64,000 bases of DNA from Gallibacterium genomosp. 3 (GCF_001678475.1 NZ_JTJR01000035.1:108729-172728); one strand, 5' to 3'. Numbered from the stretch's first letter, positions 39,410 through 50,085 are shown. Program-made: numbers and translations. The notes: generated by a model from the letters alone, not told the origin.

Positions 39410-40027
39410 TTATGCTGTTGGTTTTGTTGTTTGCAGACAAGGATATTTTTCATCCATTTTCGCTGCCCATGTGACTAATTTAGGAAAGTGTTCTGCTAAG
39501 TTAAATCCGGTATTTTCTAAACGGAATGTCCACCAATCAATTAAACAGACAGCGCTTAATGTACCAATATTTAATTCATCACCAAACTGAGCAAGCTTTT
39601 CTTCAAGCTGCACAAAACTACGGATATTTCTTTCCATTAGTTGTTGGTGTCTTGCAGTCCACCACTCATTTTCAGGGCGAAAACGACGTTCAGCCACAAT
39701 AGTCGGTGTTGTATTTTCCAAAATACCTTCTACTAAAGCATGGAGTGCCAATACTTGCCAGCGTTTACCATTCATTGGAAATAATGTCGGTTGTGAACCG
39801 ATACTATCCAAGTATTCACTAATCAATAAACTCCCAAACAACCATTCACCATTTTCCATCTGTAAAGCAGGGATTCTGCCTAATGGATTATCTTTATTAT
39901 GAGGAGAGTTAGGATCAAATGAGTTGGTGATTTTTAATAATTCAATCTGATCTTCGAGTTGATGATATTGTAATGTTGCTCTTGCTTTACGAGCGAAAGC
40001 ACTTGTTGTGGAATACCAAAGTTTCAT
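39410..40027 (-). CDS. Glutathione S-transferase family protein
   Basis: Two-domain GST (205 residues). The thioredoxin-fold N-terminus (MKLWYSTTSAFARKARATL) contains the active-site serine region, NPLGRIPALQMENGEWLFGS is the glutathione-binding cis-proline segment, and the C-terminal half is helical. The start at 40027 has a strong GAGGAG site; the longer frame overlapping glyQ is rejected. It resembles the YibF-type GSTs of unknown substrate. It follows glyQ directly. Confidence 0.88.
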   Translation of the reverse strand: MKLWYSTTSAFARKARATLQYHQLEDQIELLKITNSFDPNSPHNKDNPLGRIPALQMENGEWLFGSLLISEYLDSIGSQPTLFPMNGKRWQVLALHALVEGILENTTPTIVAERRFRPENEWWTARHQQLMERNIRSFVQLEEKLAQFGDELNIGTLSAVCLIDWWTFRLENTGFNLAEHFPKLVTWAAKMDEKYPCLQTTKPTA

Positions 40028-40059
40028 CTTTATTCTCCTCATAATTAAAGGGTTAGAAA

Positions 40060-40968
40060 TTATTTTTTGCAACCAGGGAAACCTAATGCTTCACGGCTTG
40101 CATAATAGGCTTCAGCAACACCTTTCGTTAATGCACGAATTCGTAAGATATAACGTTGGCGTTCAGTTACTGAAATCGCTTTACGTGCATCCAGCAAGTT
40201 AAAACTATGTGCAGCTTTTAAAATTCTTTCATAAGCCGGTAATGGTAACGGTTTCTCTAAAGAGAGTAAGTATTGTGCTTCTTTTTCATATTGCTCAAAA
40301 CATTTAAATAAGAAGTCAACATCAGCATATTCAAAGTTATATGTTGATTGCTCTACTTCATTTTGATGGAACACATCACCATATGTTGTTTTACCTAATG
40401 GCCCATCCGACCAAACAAGATCATAAACACTGTCCACACCTTGAATATACATTGCCAAACGTTCTAAACCATAGGTAATTTCACCTGTTACCGGTCTGCA
40501 CTCCAAACCGCCGACTTGTTGGAAATAAGTAAATTGTGTCACTTCCATACCATTTAGCCATACTTCCCAACCAAGCCCCCATGCACCTAAAGTTGGATTT
40601 TCCCAGTTATCTTCAACAAAACGGATATCATTTTGGGTTGGATCAAAGCCAAGCATTTTTAACGAACCTAAATAAAGTTCTTGGATATTGTCTGGTGAAG
40701 GTTTAATTACTACTTGGAACTGATAGTAGTGTTGTAAACGGTTTGGGTTTTCCCCATAACGACCATCAGTTGGACGGCGAGAAGGTTGTACATAAGCAAA
40801 TGCCATTGGTTCTGGGCCTAATGCGCGTAATGCCGTCATCGGGTGCGATGTTCCTGCACCAACTTCCATATCAAACGGCTGCACAATCGTACAACCTTGT
40901 TCTGCCCAATATGCTTGTAACGCCAAGATCATGCCTTGGAATGTTTTGATATTAAATTGTGTAGTCAT
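40060..40968 (-). CDS. glyQ: Glycyl-tRNA synthetase alpha subunit GlyQ
   Basis: Catalytic subunit (302 residues) of glycyl-tRNA synthetase. Class II motifs are evident, including the N-terminal [48 protein letters not shown] and the glycine-specific [35 protein letters not shown] region (seen around residues 160-195). It heads a leftward group that ends in glyS; in this genome two small redox genes, a secreted protein and the inserted element lie between the two subunit genes. Confidence 0.98.
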   Translation of the reverse strand: MTTQFNIKTFQGMILALQAYWAEQGCTIVQPFDMEVGAGTSHPMTALRALGPEPMAFAYVQPSRRPTDGRYGENPNRLQHYYQFQVVIKPSPDNIQELYLGSLKMLGFDPTQNDIRFVEDNWENPTLGAWGLGWEVWLNGMEVTQFTYFQQVGGLECRPVTGEITYGLERLAMYIQGVDSVYDLVWSDGPLGKTTYGDVFHQNEVEQSTYNFEYADVDFLFKCFEQYEKEAQYLLSLEKPLPLPAYERILKAAHSFNLLDARKAISVTERQRYILRIRALTKGVAEAYYASREALGFPGCKK

Positions 40969-41293
40969 AATAAAATCTTCGATCAGTTTACATAAATTCG
41001 CATATTCTACTTGATTTTTATTGGATTGAGTAGGCTAAAGCAGTCAGCATCTTCTGATTTTTATATGCTGTTTTAATCCGGAATACTTCTAGCAAAAAGT
41101 ATTTTTGCACAGACTATCTTCACCATTTTTTAATTTTTAAATGCAAACAATATTGAATAAAAATCTACCATTTTCTGCACAAAAAACATTCTTAAAAAAC
41201 TAAGAAAAAATGAACTTTGGAGCAAAATTAATGTTATAATAAAAATAATGAAGTTTTATTTTAAAATTTATCCATTAAACAAGGAGCCATCTT
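40969..41293. other. Divergent promoter region between glyQ and nagB
   Basis: A 325-nt AT-rich gap that must hold the promoters for glyQ (minus) and nagB (plus). nagB has a clear AAGGAG site at 41281-41286. I see no convincing CRP or NagC operator and no RNA gene. Confidence 0.5.
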
Positions 41294-42106
41294 ATGCGTC
41301 TTATTCCATTACAAAACGATCAACAAGTTGCTAAATGGGCAGCTCGCCATATTGTCGATAGTATCAATCGTTTTGCTCCAACCGCAGAACGTCCTTTCGT
41401 TTTAGGTTTACCAACTGGCGGTACCCCACTCGCCACCTATAAAGAATTAATCAAACTTTATCAACAAGGGGAAGTCAGTTTTAAACACGTTGTTACGTTT
41501 AATATGGATGAATATGTAGGATTACCAAAAGAACATCCTGAAAGTTATCACTCTTTTATGTTCAATAACTTCTTCAATCATGTTGATATCCAACACGAAA
41601 ATATTAATATTCTTAACGGCAATACTGATGACCACGATGCAGAATGCCAACGTTATGAAGATAAAATTAAATCTTACGGTAAAATTCACTTATTTATGGG
41701 CGGTGTAGGTGAAGATGGTCATATCGCATTTAACGAACCAGGTTCATCTCTATCTTCTCGTACCCGTATCAAAACATTAAATGAAGATACCCTGATTGCG
41801 AATTCACGTTTCTTTAATAATGATATTAACCAAGTACCAAAATATGCATTAACCATTGGTGTTGGTACATTATTAGATGCTGAAGAAGTAATGTTATTAA
41901 TCACTGGTTATCGTAAAGCCCTAGCATTACAAGCTGGAGTTGAAGGAGCAGTAAATCATCTTTGGACAATCAGTGCATTACAAATGCATAGTCGTGCAAT
42001 TTTTGTTTGTGATGAAGCCGCTACCCAAGAATTAAAAGTGAAAACTGTTAAATACTTTAAAGAACTAGAATCACACGCTATTCACAGTGTAAGAGAATTA
42101 AAATGA
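41294..42106 (+). CDS. nagB: Glucosamine-6-phosphate deaminase NagB
   Basis: Converts glucosamine-6-phosphate to fructose-6-phosphate and ammonia (270 residues). Catalytic residues Asp72 (MDEYVGL), Asp141, His143 and Glu148 ([12 protein letters not shown]) are all present. The stop overlaps the nagA start by 4 nt (ATGA), so the two are translationally coupled. It allows use of host amino sugars, and sialic acid if the nan genes exist elsewhere. Confidence 0.98.
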   Translation: MRLIPLQNDQQVAKWAARHIVDSINRFAPTAERPFVLGLPTGGTPLATYKELIKLYQQGEVSFKHVVTFNMDEYVGLPKEHPESYHSFMFNNFFNHVDIQHENINILNGNTDDHDAECQRYEDKIKSYGKIHLFMGGVGEDGHIAFNEPGSSLSSRTRIKTLNEDTLIANSRFFNNDINQVPKYALTIGVGTLLDAEEVMLLITGYRKALALQAGVEGAVNHLWTISALQMHSRAIFVCDEAATQELKVKTVKYFKELESHAIHSVRELK

Positions 42107-43248
42107 AACAATATGCATTAACTAACTGCGTTATCTATACTGGCTCGCAAGTATTGTATGATCACGCAGTTATTATCAACGAAGACAAAATTGAAAATAT
42201 CGTAAAACACCAAGATCTGCCTGCAAATCTTGAACAAGTTGATCTAAACGGTGCTAACTTATCTGCTGGCTTTATTGATCTGCAACTTAATGGTTGTGGT
42301 GGAGTAATGTTTAATGATAATTGCTCTGTTAAAACCTTAGAAATTATGCAGGCAACCAATCTCAAATCAGGGACAACTAGCTTTTTACCTACTTTTATTA
42401 CTGCACCTGATGAAGAAATGAAGCACGCTATTACCGTAATGCGTGACTATTTAGCGAAGCATAAAAATCAAGCATTAGGCCTACATTTGGAAGGCCCTTA
42501 TCTCAGCAAAGAGAAAAAAGGCGTCCATCGTGAAGAGTTTATTCGTGAAATTTCTGATGAAATGTTAGCGTTCTTGTGTGATAACGCCGAGGTTATTAGC
42601 AAAATAACTATTGCAGCAGAAAATCCAACCGCTGACTTTATTCCTCAATTTATTGATAAAGGAATTATTGTTTCGATTGGTCACTCTAATGCAAGCAGTG
42701 AAGTCGCAAATCAACGTTTTGCTCAAGGCGCTACCTTTGCAACTCACCTACATAATGCAATGTCGCCCGTTTCCTCTGGTCGAAATATGGGAGTAGTGGG
42801 TGCTGTATTAGATAATCCTAATGTTTATACTGGCATTATCGTAGATGGTTTACACGTCACTTATGGTAATGTGCGTATCGCTAAACAGTGTAAACAAGAC
42901 AAATTATGTTTAGTCACTGACGCTACTGCCGCAGCAGGGGCAGATATTGAATCATTCCAATTTGTCGGTAAGACTGTCTATGTCCGAGATCATAAATGTT
43001 ATGATGCTAATGGCACTATTGGCGGTTCAGCAGTCACAATAATCGAAGCCATTCAAAATTGTGTAAATGAAGTTGGTATCAATTTAGATGAAGCAATTCG
43101 TATGGCAACATTATACCCAGCAAGAGCAATTCGTGTTGATCATCAACTAGGCAGTATCGAAGCCGGTAAGATTGCAAATCTCACTGCGTTTAACCACAAA
43201 TTTGAGGTATTAGGTACCGCTGTTAATGGTAAGTGGTTATTTAATTAA
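42103..43248 (+). CDS. nagA: N-acetylglucosamine-6-phosphate deacetylase NagA
   Basis: Metal-dependent amidohydrolase (381 residues) that removes the acetyl group from GlcNAc-6-phosphate. Metal and catalytic motifs are present: LHLEGPYLS (glutamate), IGHSNAS and ATHLHNAM (histidines) and [11 protein letters not shown] (catalytic aspartate). It is the second gene of the nagBA operon and is followed by a terminator. Confidence 0.97.
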   Translation: MKQYALTNCVIYTGSQVLYDHAVIINEDKIENIVKHQDLPANLEQVDLNGANLSAGFIDLQLNGCGGVMFNDNCSVKTLEIMQATNLKSGTTSFLPTFITAPDEEMKHAITVMRDYLAKHKNQALGLHLEGPYLSKEKKGVHREEFIREISDEMLAFLCDNAEVISKITIAAENPTADFIPQFIDKGIIVSIGHSNASSEVANQRFAQGATFATHLHNAMSPVSSGRNMGVVGAVLDNPNVYTGIIVDGLHVTYGNVRIAKQCKQDKLCLVTDATAAAGADIESFQFVGKTVYVRDHKCYDANGTIGGSAVTIIEAIQNCVNEVGINLDEAIRMATLYPARAIRVDHQLGSIEAGKIANLTAFNHKFEVLGTAVNGKWLFN

Positions 43249-43261
43249 TACTTTTCTATAT

Positions 43262-43301
43262 AGATTGTGATGAATAAATCTCATCACAATCTTTCTCTTT
43301 T
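43262..43301 (+). terminator. Terminator after nagA
   Basis: A 12-bp perfect stem (43262-43273 with 43281-43292) and a 7-nt loop are followed by TTCTCTTTTCT. Confidence 0.85.
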
Positions 43302-43405
43302 CTATGGTTTTTCCTCTATCTATTCATTAAATTTGTAAAAAAATGAACAAATTGTCTATTCTCTATGCGAACAAGCTAAAAAATCTTTTTTTCTAAAAAA
43401 AGTTG

Positions 43406-43434
43406 TTGACGAGGATAGGATATATCAGCATAAT
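43406..43434 (+). promoter_or_regulatory. Promoter of the tRNA cluster
   Basis: A -35 TTGACG at 43406-43411 and a -10 CATAAT at 43429-43434 are separated by 17 nt. A GC-rich discriminator (TAGCGCCGC) follows, typical of stable-RNA promoters under stringent control. Confidence 0.8.
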
Positions 43435-43453
43435 TAGCGCCGCAAAAGCGAAT

Positions 43454-43530
43454 GGCTATGTAGCTCAGTTGGTTAGAGCACAACACTCATAATGTTGGGG
43501 TCACAGGTTCGAATCCCGTCATAGCCACCA
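43454..43530 (+). tRNA. tRNA-Met (CAU), elongator
   Basis: A 77-nt gene with encoded CCA. The cloverleaf folds with acceptor GGCTATG/CATAGCC, TTCGAATCC in the T arm and anticodon CAT in CTCATAA. The sequence resembles the E. coli elongator methionine tRNA rather than the initiator, which would have a different acceptor end and GGG/CCC anticodon stem. Confidence 0.96.
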
Positions 43531-43534
43531 GTTA

Positions 43535-43619
43535 GCGGGAATGGCGAAATTGGTAGACGCACCAGATTTAGGTTCTGGCGCCGTGAGGTGTGTGGGTTCA
43601 AGTCCCTCTTCCCGCACCA
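43535..43619 (+). tRNA. tRNA-Leu (UAG)
   Basis: An 85-nt type II tRNA with a long variable arm and encoded CCA. The anticodon loop TTTAGGT gives anticodon TAG. It starts 4 nt after the tRNA-Met gene. Confidence 0.96.
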
Positions 43620-43628
43620 TTTTAAAGT

Positions 43629-43703
43629 TGGGGTATCGCCAAGCGGTAAGGCACCGGGTTTTGATCTCGGCATCCCTAGGTTCGAATCCTAGTACCCCAG
43701 CCA
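43629..43703 (+). tRNA. tRNA-Gln (UUG), copy 1
   Basis: A 75-nt gene with encoded CCA, acceptor TGGGGTA/TACCCCA and anticodon TTG in TTTTGAT. Confidence 0.96.
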
Positions 43704-43735
43704 TCTTCTGAAATCTACTTTTACTATATTCCTGT

Positions 43736-43810
43736 TGGGGTATCGCCAAGCGGTAAGGCACCGGGTTTTGATCTCGGCATCCCTAGGTTCGAATCCTAGT
43801 ACCCCAGCCA
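43736..43810 (+). tRNA. tRNA-Gln (UUG), copy 2
   Basis: Identical to the copy at 43629-43703, 32 nt downstream. Tandem duplicate glutamine tRNAs are normal in this operon type. Confidence 0.96.
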
Positions 43811-43844
43811 TCTTTCTTTTGTTAACTCTTTTTCTTGTTTTTAA

Positions 43845-44660
43845 TTACATCATTTCTGGATCTGGATATTGATATACAAAGTCTAAATCTTGGCAGATTT
43901 TATCCGCTGAGATGATACGTTCCATTGGTTCACTTTCCTCTGCAAACTGTGGTAATGGCAATGCTAATTTTTCTGCTGCCTTTGTATAATACTCAGCTTT
44001 TAATGGGTGGATCGGTGCCGCTAAATTATAACGTCGGTGATATGAAGGGGTTTCTAATAATAGCTGAATCGCGCGTAAACAATCTGTTAAATGCACCAAA
44101 TTAATGGTTTGTTGAGCGCCTTGAATATTTTGTTTACCTGATAAATGATGTACTGGATGTCTATCTTCACCCACTAAGCCTGCAAAACGAATAATGTCCA
44201 CATCAATATCTTGCAATTCCCATAACCGTTGTTCAATTTCTAATAACGCCTTACCAACATCTGAAGTAGGCTGTGGTAAGTAATCTTCATCAAAAACACC
44301 AGAAATCATTGGATAAACCGAAGTTGAACTAATGAAAATAATATGTTGCACATTATGTAATAATGCTTCGGTAAGCAGATTTTCAACACTAAGAACGTAA
44401 TTGTTGAGGTCAAAAAAATATTCACTTGGCGGGATGTTAATGATCAGGCTATCTACACTTAATAGGGCTTCTAAATCATCAGGATCAGCATTAATCATAG
44501 GGGTTAGTTCAAGATAATAGCTCTCAACTCGCTGTAACCGCATCTGCTCCACGCCTTCATGCGTTCGTTTACTTCCCTTCACTTCCCAACCTAGACTTTG
44601 TAAATAACGTGCAAGAGGGAAACCTAACCAGCCTAATCCAACGATTGCAACACTTTTCAT
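43845..44660 (-). CDS. NAD(P)-binding epimerase-like protein (YeeZ type)
   Basis: Extended-SDR/epimerase-like protein (271 residues). It has the dinucleotide loop MKSVAIVGLGWLGFPLARYL, the strand-loop IIFISSTSVYP and an LVHLTDCLRAIQLLL segment as in the YeeZ family; the exact reaction is not established. The catalytic YxxxK of classical SDRs is not evident after the SSTSVYP stretch. It is alone on the minus strand between the tRNA cluster and cytochrome b561, probably as its own transcript. Confidence 0.8.
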   Translation of the reverse strand: MKSVAIVGLGWLGFPLARYLQSLGWEVKGSKRTHEGVEQMRLQRVESYYLELTPMINADPDDLEALLSVDSLIINIPPSEYFFDLNNYVLSVENLLTEALLHNVQHIIFISSTSVYPMISGVFDEDYLPQPTSDVGKALLEIEQRLWELQDIDVDIIRFAGLVGEDRHPVHHLSGKQNIQGAQQTINLVHLTDCLRAIQLLLETPSYHRRYNLAAPIHPLKAEYYTKAAEKLALPLPQFAEESEPMERIISADKICQDLDFVYQYPDPEMM

Positions 44661-44773
44661 ACTTGTTTTATCCAGCGTTTATCTTCAAAATAGTTTCTCA
44701 TTTTCTCCTCATTCTAAGACAATAAAATGAAATCACAAGCGATTATGTTTGTTATCACTACTAGGAGCTTTCT

Positions 44774-45313
44774 ATGTCATCAAAATACCCAACACTTCAA
44801 ATTTTCTTACATTGGCTATCCTTATTCTTCGTGTTAATTACCTATTTCAGCATTCAAGCCCAAGATGTAGATCTTACTTTGGATTGGTATGATTTAATGG
44901 TGAATACACACTATACCTTTGGTATTTGTGTCTGGGGAATTATCTTCGTTCGACTTATTGTTCGTCATCTTTATTTAAAACAGACACCAGCAATTACACC
45001 AACACCGCCAGTATGGCAAACTAAACTTGCCCACTACGTTCATTTAGCTTTATATCTTTTCTTTATTTTGATTCCAATTTTTGGCGCTTTAACTGTATTA
45101 AATAAAGGAAGTGATCTCACTTTTGCGAATTACTCAATTATTGCTGGCTTTAATCCTAATCCAGAAACAGCGCATACCTTAAAGGAAATCCATGAAACAT
45201 TAGTTAATATCGCTATGGCTTTGGTCGTTTTACACGCTATCGCAGCATTATTCCATCACTATATCGTCAAAGATAATACCTTATTAAGAATGATGCCTCA
45301 CAAATCTAAATAA
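44774..45313 (+). CDS. cybB: Cytochrome b561
   Basis: Inner-membrane di-haem b-type cytochrome (179 residues, four helices) of the CybB type. Haem-ligand histidines are seen in FLHWLSLF (helix 1), HYTFGICVWG (helix 2), and KEIHETLVNIAMALVVLHAIAALFHHYI (helix 4, around residues 138-165). It may oxidise quinol, and superoxide oxidase activity is known for the E. coli protein. It has a GGAGCTTTC site before the ATG. Confidence 0.9.
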   Translation: MSSKYPTLQIFLHWLSLFFVLITYFSIQAQDVDLTLDWYDLMVNTHYTFGICVWGIIFVRLIVRHLYLKQTPAITPTPPVWQTKLAHYVHLALYLFFILIPIFGALTVLNKGSDLTFANYSIIAGFNPNPETAHTLKEIHETLVNIAMALVVLHAIAALFHHYIVKDNTLLRMMPHKSK

Positions 45314-45513
45314 ATTCCTTTAGTAAAATTGAGCGAACAATAAACAACTACCCGTTTTTATCGTTCGCTTTCTCGACATATTACTTATGAATAAGCTATA
45401 ATCGGGCGTTCAATTTTTTAATACACTCGTATTATTGTACACAATCAATAATTATCTTTTGCGTGTTCGGTAGATAGGTTGCCGAGTACAATCATTTTTT
45501 TGAGGTAGCATAA

Positions 45514-46815
45514 ATGCAAATTTCAGTAGAAACAACTCAAGGATTAGAACGCCGTATTAGCATTACCGTACCGGCAGATGTAATCGAACAAGCTGTTCGT
45601 GAAGAATTAAAAAGAGTAGCAAAAACTGCTCGTATTGATGGTTTCCGTAAAGGAAAAGTACCACCTAGCATTATCGAAAAACGTTTCGACGCATCTGCTC
45701 GTCAAGACGTATTAGCTGATGTGATGCAACGTCATTTCTTCGATGCTATCATCCAAGAAAAAATTGACTTAGCAAGCCGTCCAACATTTGCACCAGAACA
45801 ATATAAAGTAGGTGAAGACCTTACTTTCTCTGCAACTTTTGAAGTTTATCCAGAAGTTGAAATTAAAGGTTTAGAAAATATCAAAGTAGAAAAACCAGTT
45901 GTTAAAATCACTGATGCTGATGTAGATAAAATGGTTGATACTCTACGTAAACAACAAGCAACTTGGGAAGAAAAAGCAGAAGCTGCACAAGCAGATAGCC
46001 GTGTAACTATCGATTTTGTTGGTACTATTGATGGTGAAGAATTCGAAGGCGGTAAAGCAACTGACTTCGTATTATTCATGGGGCAAGGTCGTATGATTCC
46101 TGGTTTTGAAGATGGTATTGTTGGTCACAAAGCTGGCGAACAATTTGATGTTGATGTTACTTTCCCAGAAGAATATCACGCCGAAAACTTAAAAGGTAAA
46201 CCAGCGAAATTTGCAATTACTTTGAAGAAAGTAGAAGTCATGGTATTACCAGAACTTACTGATGAATTTGTTGCTAAATTTGGTCCAAACACTAAAACAG
46301 TTACTGACCTCCGCAATGAGATCGTGAAAAATATGCAACGTGAACTTGATAATGCAGTAACAGCAAACATCAAAACTCAAGTATTAGATGGTTTAATTGA
46401 GCAAAACGATATTGATGTACCAAGCTCTGCGGTTGATCAAGAAGTTGATGTATTACGTCAACAAGCTGCACAACGTTTCGGCGGTAATGCACAACAAGCA
46501 TTAGAATTACCACGTGAAATCTTTGAAGAACAAGCTAAACGTCGTGTTAAAGTTGGTTTGTTACTTAGCACAGTCATTTCAAGCAACGAATTAAAAGTGG
46601 ATGAAGATCGTGTGAAAGCAATGATTGCAAGTATTGCTTCTGCATACGAACAACCACAAGAAGTTGTTGATTATTACAGCCAAAACAAAGAACTTTCTAA
46701 TAACATCCGTAATGTTGTTTTAGAAGAACAAGCTGTTGATGTAATTCTTGAGAAAGCACAAGTATCTGAAGTTGAAAAATCTTTTGATGATATTATGAAC
46801 GCACCTCGTGCATAA
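45514..46815 (+). CDS. tig: Trigger factor
   Basis: Ribosome-associated chaperone and prolyl isomerase (433 residues). The ribosome-binding motif (residues 43-50, DGFRKGKVP) is intact, then the FKBP domain (about 150-245, [19 protein letters not shown]) and the helical substrate domain. Codon use is that of a highly expressed gene. It is followed by an uptake-word terminator and then clpP, the usual tig-clpP-clpX order. Confidence 0.98.
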   Translation: MQISVETTQGLERRISITVPADVIEQAVREELKRVAKTARIDGFRKGKVPPSIIEKRFDASARQDVLADVMQRHFFDAIIQEKIDLASRPTFAPEQYKVGEDLTFSATFEVYPEVEIKGLENIKVEKPVVKITDADVDKMVDTLRKQQATWEEKAEAAQADSRVTIDFVGTIDGEEFEGGKATDFVLFMGQGRMIPGFEDGIVGHKAGEQFDVDVTFPEEYHAENLKGKPAKFAITLKKVEVMVLPELTDEFVAKFGPNTKTVTDLRNEIVKNMQRELDNAVTANIKTQVLDGLIEQNDIDVPSSAVDQEVDVLRQQAAQRFGGNAQQALELPREIFEEQAKRRVKVGLLLSTVISSNELKVDEDRVKAMIASIASAYEQPQEVVDYYSQNKELSNNIRNVVLEEQAVDVILEKAQVSEVEKSFDDIMNAPRA

Positions 46816-46847
46816 TTCAGTCGAAATTAATCTTCATTCAAGCTATT

Positions 46848-46877
46848 AAGTGCGGTTATTCTAGACCGCACTTTTTC
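46848..46877 (+). terminator. Terminator built from paired Haemophilus-type uptake words
   Basis: AAGTGCGGT (46848-46856) and its complement ACCGCACTT (46865-46873) form a stem with an 8-nt loop and a T-run. The 9-mer is the core of the DNA uptake signal of the H. influenzae branch of Pasteurellaceae, and paired words often form terminators. Confidence 0.93.
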
Positions 46878-46927
46878 TATTTTTAATTGCTGCCTCATTC
46901 TGAGGTTTGCTGACAACAGGAGAAAAT

Positions 46928-47515
46928 ATGGCATTGGTCCCTATGGTTATCGAACAAACTTCACGTGGTGAACGCTCGTTCGATATTTATTCTCGATTAC
47001 TTAAAGAACGTGTTATTTTTTTAACTGGCGAAGTAGAAGATAATATGGCAAACCTTATCGTTGCCCAATTATTATTCTTAGAATCAGAAAACCCAGATCA
47101 AGATATTAATCTCTATATCAACTCCCCTGGTGGTTCCGTCACAGCAGGTATGGCAATTTACGACACTATGCAATTTATCAAACCTGATGTACGTACTCTC
47201 TGTATCGGTCAGGCTTGTTCAATGGGAGCCTTCCTTCTTGCCGGTGGTGCAGCAGGTAAACGTTTTGCTTTACCACATTCTCGTGTGATGATTCACCAAC
47301 CATTAGGTGGTTTTAGAGGTCAAGCATCTGATATTCAAATTCATGCACAAGAGATCTTAAAAATTAAGGAAACCTTAAATCAACGCCTAGCTTTCCATAC
47401 CGGTCAGCCATTAGAGGTTATCGAAAAAGATACTGATCGTGATAACTTTATGTCAGCGGAAGCTGCCAAAGCTTATGGCTTGATTGATACTGTATTAACT
47501 CATCGCGATCAATAA
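46928..47515 (+). CDS. clpP: ATP-dependent Clp protease proteolytic subunit
   Basis: Serine protease subunit (195 residues) that forms the 14-mer chamber. The catalytic triad is Ser98 ([11 protein letters not shown]), His123 (MIHQPLGG) and Asp172. The ATG at 46928 after ACAGGAGAA gives [21 protein letters not shown], already lacking the longer propeptide of E. coli ClpP. It is 11 nt before clpX and cotranscribed with it. Confidence 0.97.
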   Translation: MALVPMVIEQTSRGERSFDIYSRLLKERVIFLTGEVEDNMANLIVAQLLFLESENPDQDINLYINSPGGSVTAGMAIYDTMQFIKPDVRTLCIGQACSMGAFLLAGGAAGKRFALPHSRVMIHQPLGGFRGQASDIQIHAQEILKIKETLNQRLAFHTGQPLEVIEKDTDRDNFMSAEAAKAYGLIDTVLTHRDQ

Positions 47516-47526
47516 GTGAGTAAAGT

Positions 47527-48777
47527 ATGTCAGATAAACCAGAAAATAATGAAAAATTCTACTGTTCTCTTTGTGGTAAAGAAAAACATGAAGTAGAAAA
47601 ATTAATTGCTGGCGTTTCAGGCTATATCTGTAATGAATGTGTAGAAACCTGCCACGACTTATTGTCCGCTGAAGCAAATTCAGCTGCAGAAGAAGAGTCA
47701 TCAGATCAAACTGAATCAGATGCAATTCCTACTCCGCACGAAATTCGTGCCCATTTAGATAATTATGTCATTGGACAGGATCAAGCAAAAAAGACCCTAG
47801 CTGTTGCAGTCTATAACCACTATAAACGTTTACGCAGTAATGAAAGCGATCTTGATGTTGAACTTGGTAAAAGTAATATTTTATTAATTGGGCCAACTGG
47901 AAGTGGGAAAACATTCTTAGCCCAAACGCTAGCTCGCCAGCTCAATGTTCCTTTTGCGATTGCCGATGCAACAACATTAACTGAAGCTGGTTATGTAGGC
48001 GAAGATGTAGAAAATATTATCCAACGCCTTTTACAAAACTGTGAATACGATACAGATAAAGCAGAGAGAGGCATTATCTATATTGATGAAATTGATAAGA
48101 TTTCACGTAAATCAGAAAATCCATCAATTACTCGTGATGTCTCAGGTGAAGGTGTGCAACAAGCCTTATTAAAATTAATTGAGGGAACAGTTGCTTCTGT
48201 GCCACCACAAAGCGGTCGTAAACATCCACAACAAGAGTTTTTGAAAGTAGATACCTCAAAAATTCTATTTATCTGTGGTGGGGCATTTGCTGGACTTGAT
48301 AAGATTATCGGTAAACGAACTGACAAAGATCGTGGAATTGGTTTTAGTGCTGAAGTCAATAGCAAACAAGATGAGCAAAATATTACTGAACTCTTCGCTC
48401 AAGTTGAAACAGAAGACTTAATTAAATTCGGTTTAATTCCTGAATTTGTCGGACGCCTACCAGTAATAGCAACCTTAGCGGAATTAGATGAAGAAGCATT
48501 AATCAATATTCTTACCGTACCGAAAAATGCACTAATTAAGCAATATCAAGCGCTATTTAAACTCGAAAATGTAGAACTTGAGTTTTCACCAGAAGCCTTA
48601 AAAGCGATTGCACAAAAAGCATTAGCACGTAAAACAGGAGCACGCGGTTTACGTTCTATTGTGGAAAATATCTTACTCGATACTATGTATGATCTTCCGT
48701 CTTTAACTGGCTTAAAGAAAGTAGTAATTGATCAAGATGTGATTGAGAATAAGTCATTACCGAAATTAGAGTATTAA
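47527..48777 (+). CDS. clpX: ATP-dependent Clp protease ATPase subunit ClpX
   Basis: AAA+ unfoldase (416 residues) that feeds substrates to ClpP. The N-terminal zinc domain has Cys13, Cys16, Cys35 and Cys38; Walker A is GPTGSGKT, Walker [11 protein letters not shown], and the ClpP-docking loop RGIGF is present. A terminator follows 3 nt after the stop. Confidence 0.98.
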   Translation: MSDKPENNEKFYCSLCGKEKHEVEKLIAGVSGYICNECVETCHDLLSAEANSAAEEESSDQTESDAIPTPHEIRAHLDNYVIGQDQAKKTLAVAVYNHYKRLRSNESDLDVELGKSNILLIGPTGSGKTFLAQTLARQLNVPFAIADATTLTEAGYVGEDVENIIQRLLQNCEYDTDKAERGIIYIDEIDKISRKSENPSITRDVSGEGVQQALLKLIEGTVASVPPQSGRKHPQQEFLKVDTSKILFICGGAFAGLDKIIGKRTDKDRGIGFSAEVNSKQDEQNITELFAQVETEDLIKFGLIPEFVGRLPVIATLAELDEEALINILTVPKNALIKQYQALFKLENVELEFSPEALKAIAQKALARKTGARGLRSIVENILLDTMYDLPSLTGLKKVVIDQDVIENKSLPKLEY

Positions 48778-48780
48778 TTT

Positions 48781-48813
48781 AAAGTGGGGAAATTACCCCA
48801 CTTTATCATTTTT
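48781..48813 (+). terminator. Terminator after clpX
   Basis: AAAGTGGGG (48781-48789) pairs with CCCCACTTT (48796-48804) across a 6-nt loop, then ATCATTTTTG. Confidence 0.9.
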
Positions 48814-49018
48814 GTAGTGATAGGAATTATCTCTGTTATATCAATAATTATTATTAAAAAGAACTATATATCTAAAAATATAGATATTCTCCTTCTCAAC
48901 TCAACTTAATATCTATCATAAATGACGCATTTTGATGATTTCTCAAGTCTTTTTATAGAGAAGAAAAATATATTTAGATCAGAATATATATCCTATTTAA
49001 TAAACATTTGGATTTAAT

Positions 49019-49972
49019 ATGAATAAGAAATTTATTAACTTACCAATTAGTTATTTCAGTATTACCTTAGGGCTATTTGCTTTAGGTCTCGCTTGGAAAC
49101 AATTTGAACAAAGTAAGCAATTATCAAATATTATATCGTCTAGCCTATTAGCTAGCACATCAATTATATGGTTCCTATTTATCTTACTTTACTCAATTAA
49201 GATCATTGCTCGCCAAGAAAGCGTAAAAAATGAATTCTTAAATCAAATTCAGTGTTGTTTTTTCAGCCTTTTACCTATAACACTACTATTATTTAGTTTA
49301 AGCATAAAACCTTTTATTTTACCTAGTATATCTACTAGTCTAATTTTTATTGGCACAATCTTACAACTCGCATTTTCTACTTACCGTGCCGCTGGATTAT
49401 GGAAAGGTAATCATCCTTTTGAAGCCACCACACCTATCCTCTATTTACCCACTGTTGCCGCCAATTTTGTTAGTGCTATCGCCTTAACTTCATTAGGTTT
49501 AACCCAATATGCAGTAATCTTTTTTGGTATGGGAATGATTTCTTGGATTACATTAGAACCTGCAATTTTACAACGCCTACGCAATAGTTCTAGTATTGAA
49601 GAAGGTTTACGCCCAACATTAGGGATTCAACTCGCTCCGGCTTTCGTTGCTGCCAATACTTACTTACACATTGTTGATGGTCATATAGATTATTTCGTTC
49701 TCGCCATTATTGGCTATGGTATGTTACAGCTATTATTTTTATTTCGTTTACTACCCTGGATTATAAACAATAGCTTTAAAATTTCACTGTGGGCATTTTC
49801 ATTTGGTGCAGCGGCAATGGCAACAGTTGGGGTTTATCTAATACATACCACCGAATTTCAACTAGATATACTTGGCTATTTATTTTTTATTTTAGGGAAT
49901 ATCATTATAATATTTTTAACTTTAGGTACATTAAAACAGCTTATTACAGGAAAATTCTTTCCTCTTCAATAG
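49019..49972 (+). CDS. tehA: TehA/SLAC1-type (TDT family) membrane transporter
   Basis: Inner-membrane protein (317 residues, ten hydrophobic helices) of the tellurite-resistance/dicarboxylate transporter family. It has the N-terminal LPISYFSITLGLFALGLAWK typical of TehA, LQLAFSTYRAAGLWKGNHPFEATTPILYLPTVAANFV around residues 115-150, and LEPAILQRL. In H. influenzae TehA partners TehB elsewhere; tehB is not in this window. The natural substrate is probably an anion. The 241-nt gap upstream is AT-rich and no regulatory site is certain there. Confidence 0.88.
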   Translation: MNKKFINLPISYFSITLGLFALGLAWKQFEQSKQLSNIISSSLLASTSIIWFLFILLYSIKIIARQESVKNEFLNQIQCCFFSLLPITLLLFSLSIKPFILPSISTSLIFIGTILQLAFSTYRAAGLWKGNHPFEATTPILYLPTVAANFVSAIALTSLGLTQYAVIFFGMGMISWITLEPAILQRLRNSSSIEEGLRPTLGIQLAPAFVAANTYLHIVDGHIDYFVLAIIGYGMLQLLFLFRLLPWIINNSFKISLWAFSFGAAAMATVGVYLIHTTEFQLDILGYLFFILGNIIIIFLTLGTLKQLITGKFFPLQ

Positions 49973-49973
49973 A

Positions 49974-50003
49974 AAAATGCGGTTCTTATACCGCATTTCT
50001 TAT
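49974..50003 (+). terminator. Terminator after tehA with degenerate uptake words
   Basis: AAATGCGGT (49975-49983) pairs with ACCGCATTT (49990-49998). Each arm differs from the Haemophilus uptake word by one base (A for G at position 3), so this is an uptake-like terminator. Confidence 0.8.
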
Positions 50004-50085
50004 AATAAAAAAGAAAAATAAAATTTTTCCTAAAAATATTAACACATCTACAGTAAGAATTTTTTTGTGTAGTAAAATAGTTACT

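Noticed and set aside
40969..41293. A NagC or CRP operator upstream of nagB
   Set aside because: Only weak AT-rich partial matches are present; none reaches a level I would report.
43473..43761. Two overlapping minus-strand open frames (66 and 80 codons) over the tRNA cluster
   Set aside because: They lie antisense to four clear tRNA genes; such frames arise from tRNA sequence and are a common false prediction.
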